NCBI GenBank assembly: GCA_017554745.1
Contig: JAFZHS010000030.1
Span: forward strand, 62,001 to 126,000
Direction: 5' to 3'
DNA from: Clostridiales bacterium
GTDB lineage: Bacteria; Bacillota; Clostridia; Saccharofermentanales; Saccharofermentanaceae
DNA: 64,000 nucleotides
The position numbers were made by a program, and so were the translations under genes. This document shows positions 1-8,079 of this stretch, piece by piece. Each line of letters begins with the position of its first letter. Positions within the stretch are counted from its first letter, which is position 1. The notes under the pieces were generated by a model that saw nothing but the letters and a program-made list of their open reading frames with translations, searched no databases and was not told the origin of the DNA.

Positions 1-123
1 AGCAAAACCGAATTGCCGGTAGGAGAGATAGGCGCACGCGTTGGTTTTCCTGACCCGAACTATTTCACGAAGGTCTTTAAGAGCAAGACCGGAAAGACGC
101 CTACCAAATACAGATATCCGTAA
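1..123 (+). CDS. AraC-family transcriptional regulator, C-terminal end (partial)
   Basis: The window opens inside a reading frame that ends with TAA at 121-123. The visible 40 residues contain GEIGARVGFPDPNYFTKVFK followed by KTGKTPTKYR, the typical second helix-turn-helix and closing motif of AraC/XylS DNA-binding domains (family consensus: IA..VGF.d.nYFsr.FKk..G.sP..YR). The effector or sensor part lies upstream of the window, so its ligand and target cannot be told. AraC regulators of this kind often control carbohydrate genes and an arabinofuranosidase lies nearby, but a link is only inference. Confidence 0.9.
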   Translation, partial: SKTELPVGEIGARVGFPDPNYFTKVFKSKTGKTPTKYRYP

Positions 124-230
124 GATCGTGCAGATTTTACTAGTTTATGTGTAGATATTTCTAATTAGCTTTTCACGGGTGTAATAGACTTTGCTTGAAA
201 ATACGTGAATTCAGGCAAGGAGGACAGCCC

Positions 231-1502
231 GTGAATCGCAATAAGTCATTATCCGTATTGTTAGCATTCTGCATGCTGATGAGTATCGCTGTCAGTGGGT
301 GTTCTGCTGAGAGCGATGTCAGCCGTGAAAGCAGCGCAATAAGCAACGGAACGGTTTCTGTCGATGACAGTTATGTCATGGAAAAGGTCAAGACAGATGC
401 TATTAAGTCGGTAGTTATCAATTCCCATAACGCAGAAGAAATAGCGGGTTCTGAATACGGTGAGCAGTATACTATGCGCGATATCGTCAGCATCACTTAT
501 GATGCGGGCGATCTTGACGGCATGCTTCCGCAGACAGTCAGCAAAGACCTTGAGTTTTATATGAACAGCGCTACTTCAGAGTGGGAGCTTTTAAGCGAGA
601 AAACTACCGCTTGTGAAGTCGATAATACAAATCTTGTCGGTACGAGTTGGAAATGCGATTCCCTTAGTGCAGAGAGCCTGTCTCAGGTTTTCGAAGGCGA
701 GATACCTGCAGACAGCACGGGTACGCTCTATATACGTTTCCTAAAGAAAATGGGCGGCTTTGCTTTCAATATGGATAACGGCATCAACACTCCTGATGAA
801 AGATTTTTCGTAACTGTCGGAACGGGCGCGAAAATCGCTTGGGCCGGACAAGAAGGAGTTGTAGAAAAGAGCGTAAAGATGACCGAAGGTTCTGTAACGG
901 ACGAAGGCATCCTGAATCTTGTCCTCGGTTCCGGCGACAGCAGCTTGATCTTGAGCTTTGGTGATAACACGGTACTTATAAAAGATCAGGAATACGATAC
1001 GGCTGTCGGACTTGAAGTCAATGAATCAAAGGTCTATAAAGACAACCTTCCGGTTATTGAGGTCACTTCGGATAACGCGAATAATGGGGATTGGGACGTG
1101 GATATCGGCCTTAAGGAAGGTAATCTTTCTCCCGAATTGACCTGGGAAAAAGTTGAAGGTGCCGGCTGCTACGCTGTGTTCATGATCGATGTCTCCACGA
1201 CCACATGGCTCATGTGGTACGTGATCGTCGATACCACGCATTTTGATAAAGGCAGATATACTGACAGTACGGAATATGTAGGTCCTTATCCGCCGGGAGC
1301 GCATGACTTTATCGTTTATGTCGTAGCACTTAAGGATGAACCGAAGATATCTTCGTATCCGTTAGACCAGATAACCGGAGATATCGATGACAAGCTGAAT
1401 GTGCTTAACACGGCTGCTGACGGAAGTGTTGGTAATGTCCTTGCTTATGGAAGTGTAAAAGCTACTTATACTTCTCCGGAGCTCTATTACGATTACAGAT
1501 AA
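231..1502 (+). CDS. Lipoprotein with C-terminal PEBP (YbhB/YbcL-like) domain
   Basis: The preferred start is GTG at 231, because AAGGAGG lies at 217-223. An in-frame TTG at 195 has no such site. The 423-residue product begins with a basic n-region, a hydrophobic stretch and a lipobox ending SGC, so it should be lipidated and anchored outside the membrane. The central 250 residues have no family I recognise. The last 130 residues match the phosphatidylethanolamine-binding protein fold: LSPELTWEKV, FMIDVSTTTW, YVGPYPPGAHDF and VYVVALKDEP follow the order of YbhB/YbcL proteins. The His-Trp pair usual in PEBP proteins reads Met-Trp here, so ligand binding may differ. It is convergent with the DUF6171 gene, with only three bases between the stop codons. 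Function is unknown; PEBP relatives bind small anionic ligands. Confidence 0.75.
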   Translation: MNRNKSLSVLLAFCMLMSIAVSGCSAESDVSRESSAISNGTVSVDDSYVMEKVKTDAIKSVVINSHNAEEIAGSEYGEQYTMRDIVSITYDAGDLDGMLPQTVSKDLEFYMNSATSEWELLSEKTTACEVDNTNLVGTSWKCDSLSAESLSQVFEGEIPADSTGTLYIRFLKKMGGFAFNMDNGINTPDERFFVTVGTGAKIAWAGQEGVVEKSVKMTEGSVTDEGILNLVLGSGDSSLILSFGDNTVLIKDQEYDTAVGLEVNESKVYKDNLPVIEVTSDNANNGDWDVDIGLKEGNLSPELTWEKVEGAGCYAVFMIDVSTTTWLMWYVIVDTTHFDKGRYTDSTEYVGPYPPGAHDFIVYVVALKDEPKISSYPLDQITGDIDDKLNVLNTAADGSVGNVLAYGSVKATYTSPELYYDYR

Positions 1503-1505
1503 TAT

Positions 1506-1751
1506 TTACCATTTGCCGTAAGGGCAGATCCCTTTAACTAGTGCGGCCCTGATCTCGACAAAGCATCCGCAGGCTAGACAAGTGCCCTGATTGAGCTTGT
1601 CACAGCTGCTGCAAAGAGAAAGCCTTCTGCCTGATTCAGCTTTATCAACAAGATCTTCTTTTGGAAGTGAAGAGAGGCCATTGATAACAATGGCCTCGTA
1701 TTTTTCTTTGCTGAAGTCTTTAAGAAGACACCTCGTGCAGATCTTCGTCAT
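1506..1751 (-). CDS. Small cysteine-rich protein, DUF6171-like
   Basis: This 81-residue protein has CxxC pairs near the N-terminus (CTRC) and in the centre (CSSC), then CLACGC and a final CP. The spacing suggests a small zinc- or metal-binding fold. The order of motifs (CxxCLL, LPK, RRL.LC.SCD.L..G.C.ACGCFVEIRAA, CP.G.W) fits the short clostridial proteins grouped as DUF6171, as I remember that family. Its start overlaps the arabinofuranosidase stop by four bases (ATGA), so the two are translationally coupled. Function is unknown. A perfect hairpin at 1674-1697 lies inside the gene and may act on the other strand. Confidence 0.7.
   Translation of the reverse strand: MTKICTRCLLKDFSKEKYEAIVINGLSSLPKEDLVDKAESGRRLSLCSSCDKLNQGTCLACGCFVEIRAALVKGICPYGKW
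1674..1709 (+). terminator. Candidate intrinsic terminator inside the opposing gene
   Basis: A perfect 10-base-pair inverted repeat (GAGGCCATTG at 1674-1683, CAATGGCCTC at 1688-1697) closes on a 4-base loop and is followed on the plus strand by a T-rich tail at 1699-1709. This is the form of an intrinsic terminator for the PEBP lipoprotein gene that ends 170 bases upstream. It lies wholly within the coding sequence of the minus-strand DUF6171 gene. No other terminator is visible between the two convergent genes. Confidence 0.55.
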
Positions 1752-3259
1752 ACGGTAACTTCGATATGCATTACGCTTGCAGCGGGAATGCTGAACGTGA
1801 ACTTGTCTCCGTCTGTCTTGAAGGCATCGAAATCAACATCCTTTACGACATCGGGTTCATCGAAAGTATTGTGATCAGTAATGTTGCCTGTGACAACGGA
1901 CGCCTTGACTGACTTGACTTCGCTGCCGAGAAGATTTGTCTCGATCTCATAAGGGTCGCTGACGGAAAGGTTTGTAAGCGTAATGTGGATCTTGCCGTCC
2001 TTGTCCTTGGATACCGATTCGGTGAGGTTCGGGACCTTGTATTCGTCTTCGAGGCCGATAGTCTCTGTGTCGATGGAGCTCTCGAGGAGTTCATTGTCCT
2101 GATGGGAACTGAACATCTTAAAGACATAGTAGGTAGGAGTCTTTACCATCTTCGGGCCTTCCGTGAGGATAACGGCCTGCAGAACGTTTACGAGCTGGGC
2201 GATGTTGGCCATCTTTACGCGCTTGCAGTGCTTGTTGAAGATGTTGAGGTTGATGCCTGCGATAAGAGCGTCGCGGATAGTGTTCTGCTGATAGAGGAAG
2301 CCAGGGTTAGTGCCTTCTTCAACGTCATACCAAGTACCCCATTCATCTACCATGAGACCGATCTTGCATTCAGGATCGTATCTGTCCATGATGGCTGAGT
2401 GCTTTTCGATGAATTCTTCCATTGCGAAAGTCTTCGAAAGAGTTATGTACCATTCTTTGTCGTTGAACTTAGTAGCAGAGCCCTTGTGATCCCAGTCGTA
2501 GGGGAGAGTGTAGTAGTGGAGGGTAAGACCGTCCATGTAGCCGAAGTTCTGCGGGAACGTACCCTGCTGTCTGAAGCATTCGCGGAGCATCGTCTCAGTC
2601 CAGTTGTAGTCCTTGTCCGTTGGACCTACTGCGAGCTTTTTGATCTTCTTGTCGGGATTAAACTGCTTTACGAATGTCTGGTAGTGCTTGTAAAGGCTTG
2701 CATAGTATTCAGGCACCATGTTGCCGCCGCAGCCCCATGTCTCGTTTCCTACTGCAAAGTAGTCAACTGTCCAGGGCTTTTCTCTGCCATTGGCTCTTCG
2801 AAGGTCTGCCATAGGGGAGACGCCGTCGAATGTCATGTACTCGACCCACTCGCTCATCTCCTGAACGGTTCCGCTTCCGATATTGCCGTTGACGTATGTC
2901 TTACAGCCGAGCTGTTCAGCGAGCTCCATGAACTCGTGTGTTCCGAAGGAGTTATCCTCGGTAACGCCGCCCCAGTTGGTGTTGATCATCTTCTTGCGGG
3001 TTTCCTTGGGTCCGATGCCGTCCTTCCAGTGATACTCATCTGCAAAGCATCCGCCCGGCCAGCGCAGAACGGGGATCTTCATCTCTTTCAATGCTTCCAC
3101 TACATCGTTGCGCATGCCTTTGGTATTGGGAATATCGGAATCTTCGCCTACGAAGACGCCTTCATAAATACATCTGCCGAGATGCTCTGAGAAGTGTCCC
3201 TGGATCTCGGGATTGATGTGACCTTTTTCTTTGTTGGGGTTAATAACGAGTTTGAACAT
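1748..3259 (-). CDS. abfA: Alpha-L-arabinofuranosidase, GH51
   Basis: This 503-residue protein removes terminal arabinose from arabinan and arabinoxylan fragments. It carries the GH51 signature order: RWPGGCFADEYHW near 66-78, VGNETWGCGG with the probable acid/base Glu173, and GLMVDEWGTWY with the probable nucleophile Glu306. The C-terminal 130 residues form the usual beta-sandwich. Length is normal for the family and there is no signal peptide, so it should act in the cytoplasm on imported oligosaccharides. ATG at 3259 is preceded by GGAGGG. It is the first gene of a two-gene minus-strand operon with the DUF6171 gene, and is divergent from the cysteine desulfurase gene. Confidence 0.95.
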   Translation of the reverse strand: MFKLVINPNKEKGHINPEIQGHFSEHLGRCIYEGVFVGEDSDIPNTKGMRNDVVEALKEMKIPVLRWPGGCFADEYHWKDGIGPKETRKKMINTNWGGVTEDNSFGTHEFMELAEQLGCKTYVNGNIGSGTVQEMSEWVEYMTFDGVSPMADLRRANGREKPWTVDYFAVGNETWGCGGNMVPEYYASLYKHYQTFVKQFNPDKKIKKLAVGPTDKDYNWTETMLRECFRQQGTFPQNFGYMDGLTLHYYTLPYDWDHKGSATKFNDKEWYITLSKTFAMEEFIEKHSAIMDRYDPECKIGLMVDEWGTWYDVEEGTNPGFLYQQNTIRDALIAGINLNIFNKHCKRVKMANIAQLVNVLQAVILTEGPKMVKTPTYYVFKMFSSHQDNELLESSIDTETIGLEDEYKVPNLTESVSKDKDGKIHITLTNLSVSDPYEIETNLLGSEVKSVKASVVTGNITDHNTFDEPDVVKDVDFDAFKTDGDKFTFSIPAASVMHIEVTV

Positions 3260-3280
3260 TTTGCCCTCCGCTAAATACTA

Positions 3281-3310
3281 TTGGATATTTTGCATTATAT
3301 ATTATATACT
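3281..3310 (+). promoter_or_regulatory. Sigma-A type promoter of the cysteine desulfurase gene
   Basis: TTGGAT at 3281-3286 and TATACT at 3305-3310 are separated by 18 bases. The expected start of transcription, about seven bases after the -10 box, falls on or next to the GTG start codon at 3317, and no Shine-Dalgarno sequence precedes that codon. The same AT-rich tract also offers TATAAT boxes on the minus strand for the divergent arabinofuranosidase gene. Confidence 0.5.
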
Positions 3311-3316
3311 TCCGTC

Positions 3317-4456
3317 GTGATTTATTTTGATAACAGTGCAACAACCTTTGTATCTGATGCCGTAAGGGCGAAGATCGTTGAACTCACGGAGGATTCTTTA
3401 TCCGCTAATCCGGGAGCTCTTCACAAGCTCGGAAATAAAGCAAATGAACTTTATGAGGGCATCAGAAAAGAGACAGCTGATATTCTCGGCGCAAGGCCCG
3501 AGGAGATATTTTTCACGTCCTGCGCTACAGAGAGCGCAAACACCGCCATCAAGGGCTACATGAGCCGTAATAAGAGGGCAGGCAACGCTGTTATCTCCAC
3601 GAGGACAGAGCATAAGGCTACGTTAGAAAGCCTCGAATATCTGGCTAAGCTTGGCTACGAGATCCGCTATGTTAAGGTCGGAAGTGACGGCAAACCTCTT
3701 ATGGAGAGCCTTGAAGAAGAACTCGCTAAGGGCGGTGTCGCTCTGGCCTGCTTTACGCTCGTAAATAACGAGACAGGCTCTATTCTTCCTTTCGAGACTA
3801 TCGCGAAAACGATCAGGGCAAAGTCTCCTTCAACCGTTATCTATCTTGACTGCGTTCAGGCATTGGGAAAGATGCCTGTTAATCTTTCTTCCCTTGGCGC
3901 TGACATGGCTTCGTTCTCGGGCCACAAGATCCATTCAGTCAAGGGCAACGGCGTGCTTTATGTCAAAAAAGGCGTCAGGATCGATCCTTTGATCGTAGGC
4001 GGAGGCCAGCAGGACGGCATGCGCTCCGGTACCCAGAGCCCCGTGCTCGCAGGAGCTTTCCTTGCTGCACTCAAGGAAGTTGGCACAGGTATCGAAGAAG
4101 GAAGGGCGAAGATAACTGAGATCAATGAGTATCTGCGCAGGGAGCTTTCTGCAAGAGAGGCAATAATCCTGTCTCCAGACGATGCTCTCCCTTATGTGCT
4201 CAACGTTTCTTTCAAGGGATTCGAATCCGAGACGATGCTTCATTGTCTTGAGATCTACGATATATATGTTTCGACCGTGTCCGCGTGTTCGGCTAAGACC
4301 AAGAAGGTCTCTTATGTCCTACTGGAAAGCGGAGTGGACAGGAAGATTGCCGCAAATGCGGTAAGACTCAGCTTCTCCAGGGAGAATACAATGGAAGAGG
4401 CAAAAGAGTTTATCAGATGTGTGGATGAGATCTACGATCAATTTCTTGTGAAGTGA
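3317..4456 (+). CDS. Cysteine desulfurase, NifS/IscS family
   Basis: This pyridoxal-phosphate enzyme takes sulfur from cysteine and passes it on as a persulfide. From GTG at 3317 it is 379 residues. It begins MIYFDNSATT, has the PLP lysine in SFSGHKIHS (about Lys204) and the sulfur-accepting cysteine in VSACSAKTKK (about Cys324). An upstream in-frame TTG at 3281 would add twelve residues not expected in the family and would overlap the promoter. The gene lies 10 bases before thiI, so it probably supplies sulfur to ThiI for 4-thiouridine in tRNA, like the dedicated NifZ-ThiI pair of Bacillus subtilis; that partnership is inferred from position. Confidence 0.9.
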   Translation: MIYFDNSATTFVSDAVRAKIVELTEDSLSANPGALHKLGNKANELYEGIRKETADILGARPEEIFFTSCATESANTAIKGYMSRNKRAGNAVISTRTEHKATLESLEYLAKLGYEIRYVKVGSDGKPLMESLEEELAKGGVALACFTLVNNETGSILPFETIAKTIRAKSPSTVIYLDCVQALGKMPVNLSSLGADMASFSGHKIHSVKGNGVLYVKKGVRIDPLIVGGGQQDGMRSGTQSPVLAGAFLAALKEVGTGIEEGRAKITEINEYLRRELSAREAIILSPDDALPYVLNVSFKGFESETMLHCLEIYDIYVSTVSACSAKTKKVSYVLLESGVDRKIAANAVRLSFSRENTMEEAKEFIRCVDEIYDQFLVK

Positions 4457-4466
4457 GGGATTAAAG

Positions 4467-5669
4467 ATGGCAAATGTCCTTTTGGCGAGAATGGGTGAGA
4501 TAACCCTCAAAGGCCTTAACAGAGGATCTTTTGAGATCCAGCTCAAGAGCAATCTCAAGTACAGGTTAAAGAGATTCGGCAATCTGAAGATATATCAGAG
4601 CCAGAGCAGGATCTGGATCGAGCCCAAGGAAGAGGATAATCCGAATTTTGCGGATATGGCTTCAGCTGAAGAGATAATGAAGGCCGTATGCCAGGTTTTC
4701 GGAATCGTATCAGTGAGCCTTGCAAGAAAGTTCGAAGGCGACTTCGAATCGATCAAAGAGAACGCTTTCGTCTTTGTACAGGAACTCCTTGAGCGCAATC
4801 CCGATTTCAAGACTTTTAAAGTCGAGAGCAAGCGCGGAAATAAGACATTCCCGATGACATCACCGGAGATCTGTGAAGAGCTCGGCTACCAGTTATTGGA
4901 GAAGTTCCCTGATCTTACGGTCAAGGTCAAGAATCCTGACTTCATCGTCAATGTCGAGATCCGTGAATCAAACTATATCTATGTGGGCAAGATGATGGCT
5001 CACAGAGGCCTTCCTGTCGGCACTTGCGCAAAGGGAATGCTACTTTTGTCAGGCGGCATCGACAGCCCTGTGGCAGGCTTCATGATGGCTTCCCGCGGAA
5101 TGCCCCTGGATGCAGTATATTTCCACTCGTATCCTTACACGAGTGACATGGCAAAGCAGAAGGTTATTGACCTCGCCAGGATCGTATCCGGGTATTCCGG
5201 ACGCATGACTCTTCATGTCGTAAACTTCACGCAGATCCAGCTGGATCTCTATAAGAATTCACCGCAGGACATGCTTACGGTCACGATGCGCCGTGTAATG
5301 CTTCAGATAGCTGAAAGACTCGCGCAGAAGAATGACTGCAAGTGCCTTATCACAGGCGAGAGCCTTGGCCAGGTCGCTTCCCAGACCATGGAAGCAATCG
5401 CTGCCACTAATGAAGTCGTTAAGATGCCGATCTTAAGACCTCTTATCGGTATGGACAAGCAGGCTACATGCGATATTTCCAGAGATATCGGTGCTTTTGA
5501 GACATCTATCCTTCCTTACGAGGATTGCTGCACTGTTTTTGTTGCAAAACATCCAAAGACACACCCGCATCCTGAGGATATAATCGAAGCAGAAAAGAAT
5601 CTCGACATTGAAGATCTTGTCGAGCGCGGTGTATTAGGCACGGAAGATATCGTTATCGATCCGTTCTGA
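4467..5669 (+). CDS. thiI: tRNA 4-thiouridine synthase ThiI
   Basis: ThiI adenylates and then thiolates U8 of tRNA, and in some species also serves thiamine synthesis. The 400-residue protein has the N-terminal ferredoxin-like and THUMP region (about 1-165) and a PP-loop ATP site, LLLSGGIDSP, at about 192-201. A CC pair (EDCCTVF) near residue 351 is conserved in the family. The rhodanese domain found in enterobacterial ThiI is absent, as usual in Firmicutes, so the persulfide must be handled by the desulfurase next door. It is the second gene of a tight operon. Confidence 0.95.
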   Translation: MANVLLARMGEITLKGLNRGSFEIQLKSNLKYRLKRFGNLKIYQSQSRIWIEPKEEDNPNFADMASAEEIMKAVCQVFGIVSVSLARKFEGDFESIKENAFVFVQELLERNPDFKTFKVESKRGNKTFPMTSPEICEELGYQLLEKFPDLTVKVKNPDFIVNVEIRESNYIYVGKMMAHRGLPVGTCAKGMLLLSGGIDSPVAGFMMASRGMPLDAVYFHSYPYTSDMAKQKVIDLARIVSGYSGRMTLHVVNFTQIQLDLYKNSPQDMLTVTMRRVMLQIAERLAQKNDCKCLITGESLGQVASQTMEAIAATNEVVKMPILRPLIGMDKQATCDISRDIGAFETSILPYEDCCTVFVAKHPKTHPHPEDIIEAEKNLDIEDLVERGVLGTEDIVIDPF

Positions 5670-5695
5670 TCTTTTTGGAAAGCAGGAGGAGAGCT

Positions 5696-6724
5696 TTGAG
5701 AATAGGTAAGCTTACAGACGAGCAGCTTGAATCCCTTGTCTTATCAAGGCTGCCGCAGCTGTCCAGCAAGACACTTTCCGGTGCCGGGATCGGCGCTGAT
5801 TGTGCGTGGCTTAAGACCGGCGAAAATCTCCTCGTCACGTCATCTGATCCTATCACGGCAGGAGGAAGCGAATCAGGTACTCTTGCCATCCATGTATCCT
5901 GCAACGACATTGCAGCCTGCGGTGTACAGCCGACAGGCATATTGATCGTTATTATCGCGCCTCCTTCGGCTACCGAAGAAGAGATCGTATCGATCGTTGA
6001 CCAGGCCAGCAGGGAAGCGGGAAAACTCGGTGTGGATATCGTTGGCGGTCACACTGAAGTGTCCGACTGTGTAAACAGATTTGTCGTAATTTCCACGGCT
6101 TTCGGCGTAGTTGAGAAGGGAAGCCCCGTTCCGCTCGGTCATGCAAAGCCCGGTGACAAGCTCCTCATAACAAAGACCGGAGCCATCGAAGGCAGCTTTA
6201 TCGCTGCCAATGAACATGCAGACAAGCTTGAGGGCAAGGTGCCCGCTGAATATATCGCTGAAGCTAAGACATACAGCGAATTGATCTCTGTTGTCAAAGA
6301 AGGGACTATTCTTGGCCCTTTGGTCTCAGAAACAGGTGAGTTAAGAGAAGACGGCTTCCCCAGATCGTGCGTTAACCTCATGCACGACGTTACTGAGGGC
6401 GGCGTGGAAGGCGCGGCCTTTGAGATGGCTGATTTTTCCAAGACAGGTGTTACCCTGGACCAGCGTCTTGTGCCTTTTACGGACTGCTCCAAGGCAATCT
6501 GTGAGGCTTTGGGACTTGATCCTTTCAGGCTGATTTCTTCCGGTGCGCTCATGATCGCTTCATCAGAACCTGACAGAGTCATAGCGGCTCTTGCTGCCGA
6601 AGGCATAAAGGCTACCGTGATCGGCGAATTCACCGAGCCCGGCGAGGGTGCCAGGACGATCGGTTTGGACGGCAAAATCAGACAAATGCCGGCCCCTTCA
6701 GCAGACGAAATATATAAACTTTAA
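5696..6724 (+). CDS. AIR-synthase-related ATP-binding protein (PurM/HypE/ThiL fold)
   Basis: The preferred start is TTG at 5696, placed six bases after AGGAGGA; an in-frame TTG at 5675 has no ribosome binding site. The 342-residue protein shows the fold of the PurM superfamily: IGADCAW, SSDPIT, CNDIAACGVQP, a GGHTEVSD motif, then KPGDKLLITKTGAIEGS and HDVTEGGVEGA. It is not a true HypE, since the C-terminal cysteine tail used for cyanide ligand synthesis is missing, and no hydrogenase genes are nearby. Members of this superfamily bind ATP and phosphorylate or cyclise small substrates. It follows thiI by 26 bases, which could suggest a thiamine or tRNA link (ThiL is a relative), but the substrate is unknown. 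Confidence 0.7.
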   Translation: MRIGKLTDEQLESLVLSRLPQLSSKTLSGAGIGADCAWLKTGENLLVTSSDPITAGGSESGTLAIHVSCNDIAACGVQPTGILIVIIAPPSATEEEIVSIVDQASREAGKLGVDIVGGHTEVSDCVNRFVVISTAFGVVEKGSPVPLGHAKPGDKLLITKTGAIEGSFIAANEHADKLEGKVPAEYIAEAKTYSELISVVKEGTILGPLVSETGELREDGFPRSCVNLMHDVTEGGVEGAAFEMADFSKTGVTLDQRLVPFTDCSKAICEALGLDPFRLISSGALMIASSEPDRVIAALAAEGIKATVIGEFTEPGEGARTIGLDGKIRQMPAPSADEIYKL

Positions 6725-6734
6725 TGAACCCTTT

Positions 6735-6763
6735 TTCGCTTGATTGAACGGGGTCATTATAAT
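6735..6763 (+). promoter_or_regulatory. Probable glyA promoter
   Basis: A perfect TATAAT lies at 6758-6763, with a weak TTCGCT at 6735-6740 at the right 17-base spacing. Transcripts from here would carry a leader of about 35 bases before glyA. The 82-base gap holds no other obvious structure. Confidence 0.4.
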
Positions 6764-6806
6764 AAAATAGAGCGCGTGAATTATTATTCCAGGAGGAATT
6801 TGATAT

Positions 6807-8048
6807 ATGTACGACCACATTAAGGCTGAGGACTCTGAAGTTTATTCTGCAATAATGCAGGAGATCGGACGACAGAGAAACAAGATCGAGCTTATCGCAT
6901 CCGAGAACATGGTATCTGAGGCAGTTCTTGAGGCTGCAGGATCACCTCTCACAAATAAATATGCTGAGGGTTACCCGGGAAAGCGTTATTACGGCGGATG
7001 TGAGTATGTGGATATCGTAGAGCAGCTCGCTATCGACAGAGCTAAGCAGCTCTTCGGTGCAGAGCACGTTAACGTACAGCCCCACTCCGGCGCCCAGGCT
7101 AATACAGCAGTTTACTTTGCAATCCTCGAACCCGGCGACACCATCCTTGGTCTTGACCTCTCACACGGCGGCCACTTAACACATGGTATGAAGATCAACG
7201 TTTCCGGCAGAACATATCACTCTGAGTTCTACCAGGTAGACGAGAAGACACAGATGCTCGATTACGAGGCTATCAGAGCAAAGGCTCTTGAGTGCAAGCC
7301 TAAGGTTATCGTAGCCGGCGCTTCAGCTTATCCGAGGATCATCGATTTCAAGAAGTTCAGAGAGATCGCTGACGAAGTAGGCGCATACCTCTTCGTAGAT
7401 ATGGCCCACATCGCAGGCCTTGTTGCTGCAGGACTTCACCCGAATCCGGTTCCGTATGCAGACTTCGTCACAACAACAACACACAAGACACTCAGAGGAC
7501 CCCGCGGCGGTATCATCATGTGCAAGGAAGAATATGCCAAGAAGATCAATTCCGCAGTATTCCCCGGACAGCAGGGCGGCCCTCTCATGCACATCATCGC
7601 TGCTAAGGCAGTTGCTTTCAAGGAAGCTCTCTCTCCTGAGTTCAGAGCATATGCTGAGCAGATCGTAAAGAACGCTAAGGCTATGAGCGAGAAGCTCCTC
7701 TCAAGAGGCGTTAACCTCGTTTCCGGCGGCACAGATAATCACCTCATGCTCATCGACCTGAGAGGCACAGGCGTTACAGGTGCTATGCTCCAGGAGCGTC
7801 TTGATGATGTAAACATCACAGCAAACAAGAATACGATTCCTTTCGATCCCGAGAAGCCGACAGTTACATCCGGCGTACGTGTAGGTACACCTGCTGCTAC
7901 AGCAAGAGGCTTCAAGGAAGAGGACTTCATTGAGGTTGCAGACATCATTGCTGACTGCATCTTCGATTACGAGAACAAGAAGGAAGAATCTATCAAGAGA
8001 GTCAAGGCTCTTACTGATAAGTATCCCGTATACCCGGATATCGTTTAA
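6807..8048 (+). CDS. glyA: Serine hydroxymethyltransferase
   Basis: GlyA interconverts serine and glycine with transfer of a one-carbon unit to tetrahydrofolate, feeding thymidylate and purine synthesis. The 413-residue protein has the expected family length and motifs: [25 protein letters not shown], and [14 protein letters not shown] with the PLP lysine at 227. AGGAGG lies at the usual distance before ATG 6807. It stands alone behind its own promoter. Codon use (many ATC, GCT, CTC and AAG) suggests strong expression. Confidence 0.98.
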   Translation: MYDHIKAEDSEVYSAIMQEIGRQRNKIELIASENMVSEAVLEAAGSPLTNKYAEGYPGKRYYGGCEYVDIVEQLAIDRAKQLFGAEHVNVQPHSGAQANTAVYFAILEPGDTILGLDLSHGGHLTHGMKINVSGRTYHSEFYQVDEKTQMLDYEAIRAKALECKPKVIVAGASAYPRIIDFKKFREIADEVGAYLFVDMAHIAGLVAAGLHPNPVPYADFVTTTTHKTLRGPRGGIIMCKEEYAKKINSAVFPGQQGGPLMHIIAAKAVAFKEALSPEFRAYAEQIVKNAKAMSEKLLSRGVNLVSGGTDNHLMLIDLRGTGVTGAMLQERLDDVNITANKNTIPFDPEKPTVTSGVRVGTPAATARGFKEEDFIEVADIIADCIFDYENKKEESIKRVKALTDKYPVYPDIV

Positions 8049-8079
8049 TTCCAGGCTTTAAGCTTGATGTCCTGATCTT

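Noticed and set aside
2399..3190. Open frame of 263 codons on the plus strand opposite the arabinofuranosidase
   Set aside because: It is fully antisense to a gene with clear GH51 motifs, has no ribosome binding site, and its composition is that of a shadow frame.
5696..6724. Hydrogenase maturation factor HypE
   Set aside because: The superfamily fold fits, but the C-terminal cysteine motif is absent and no hyp or hydrogenase genes are near.
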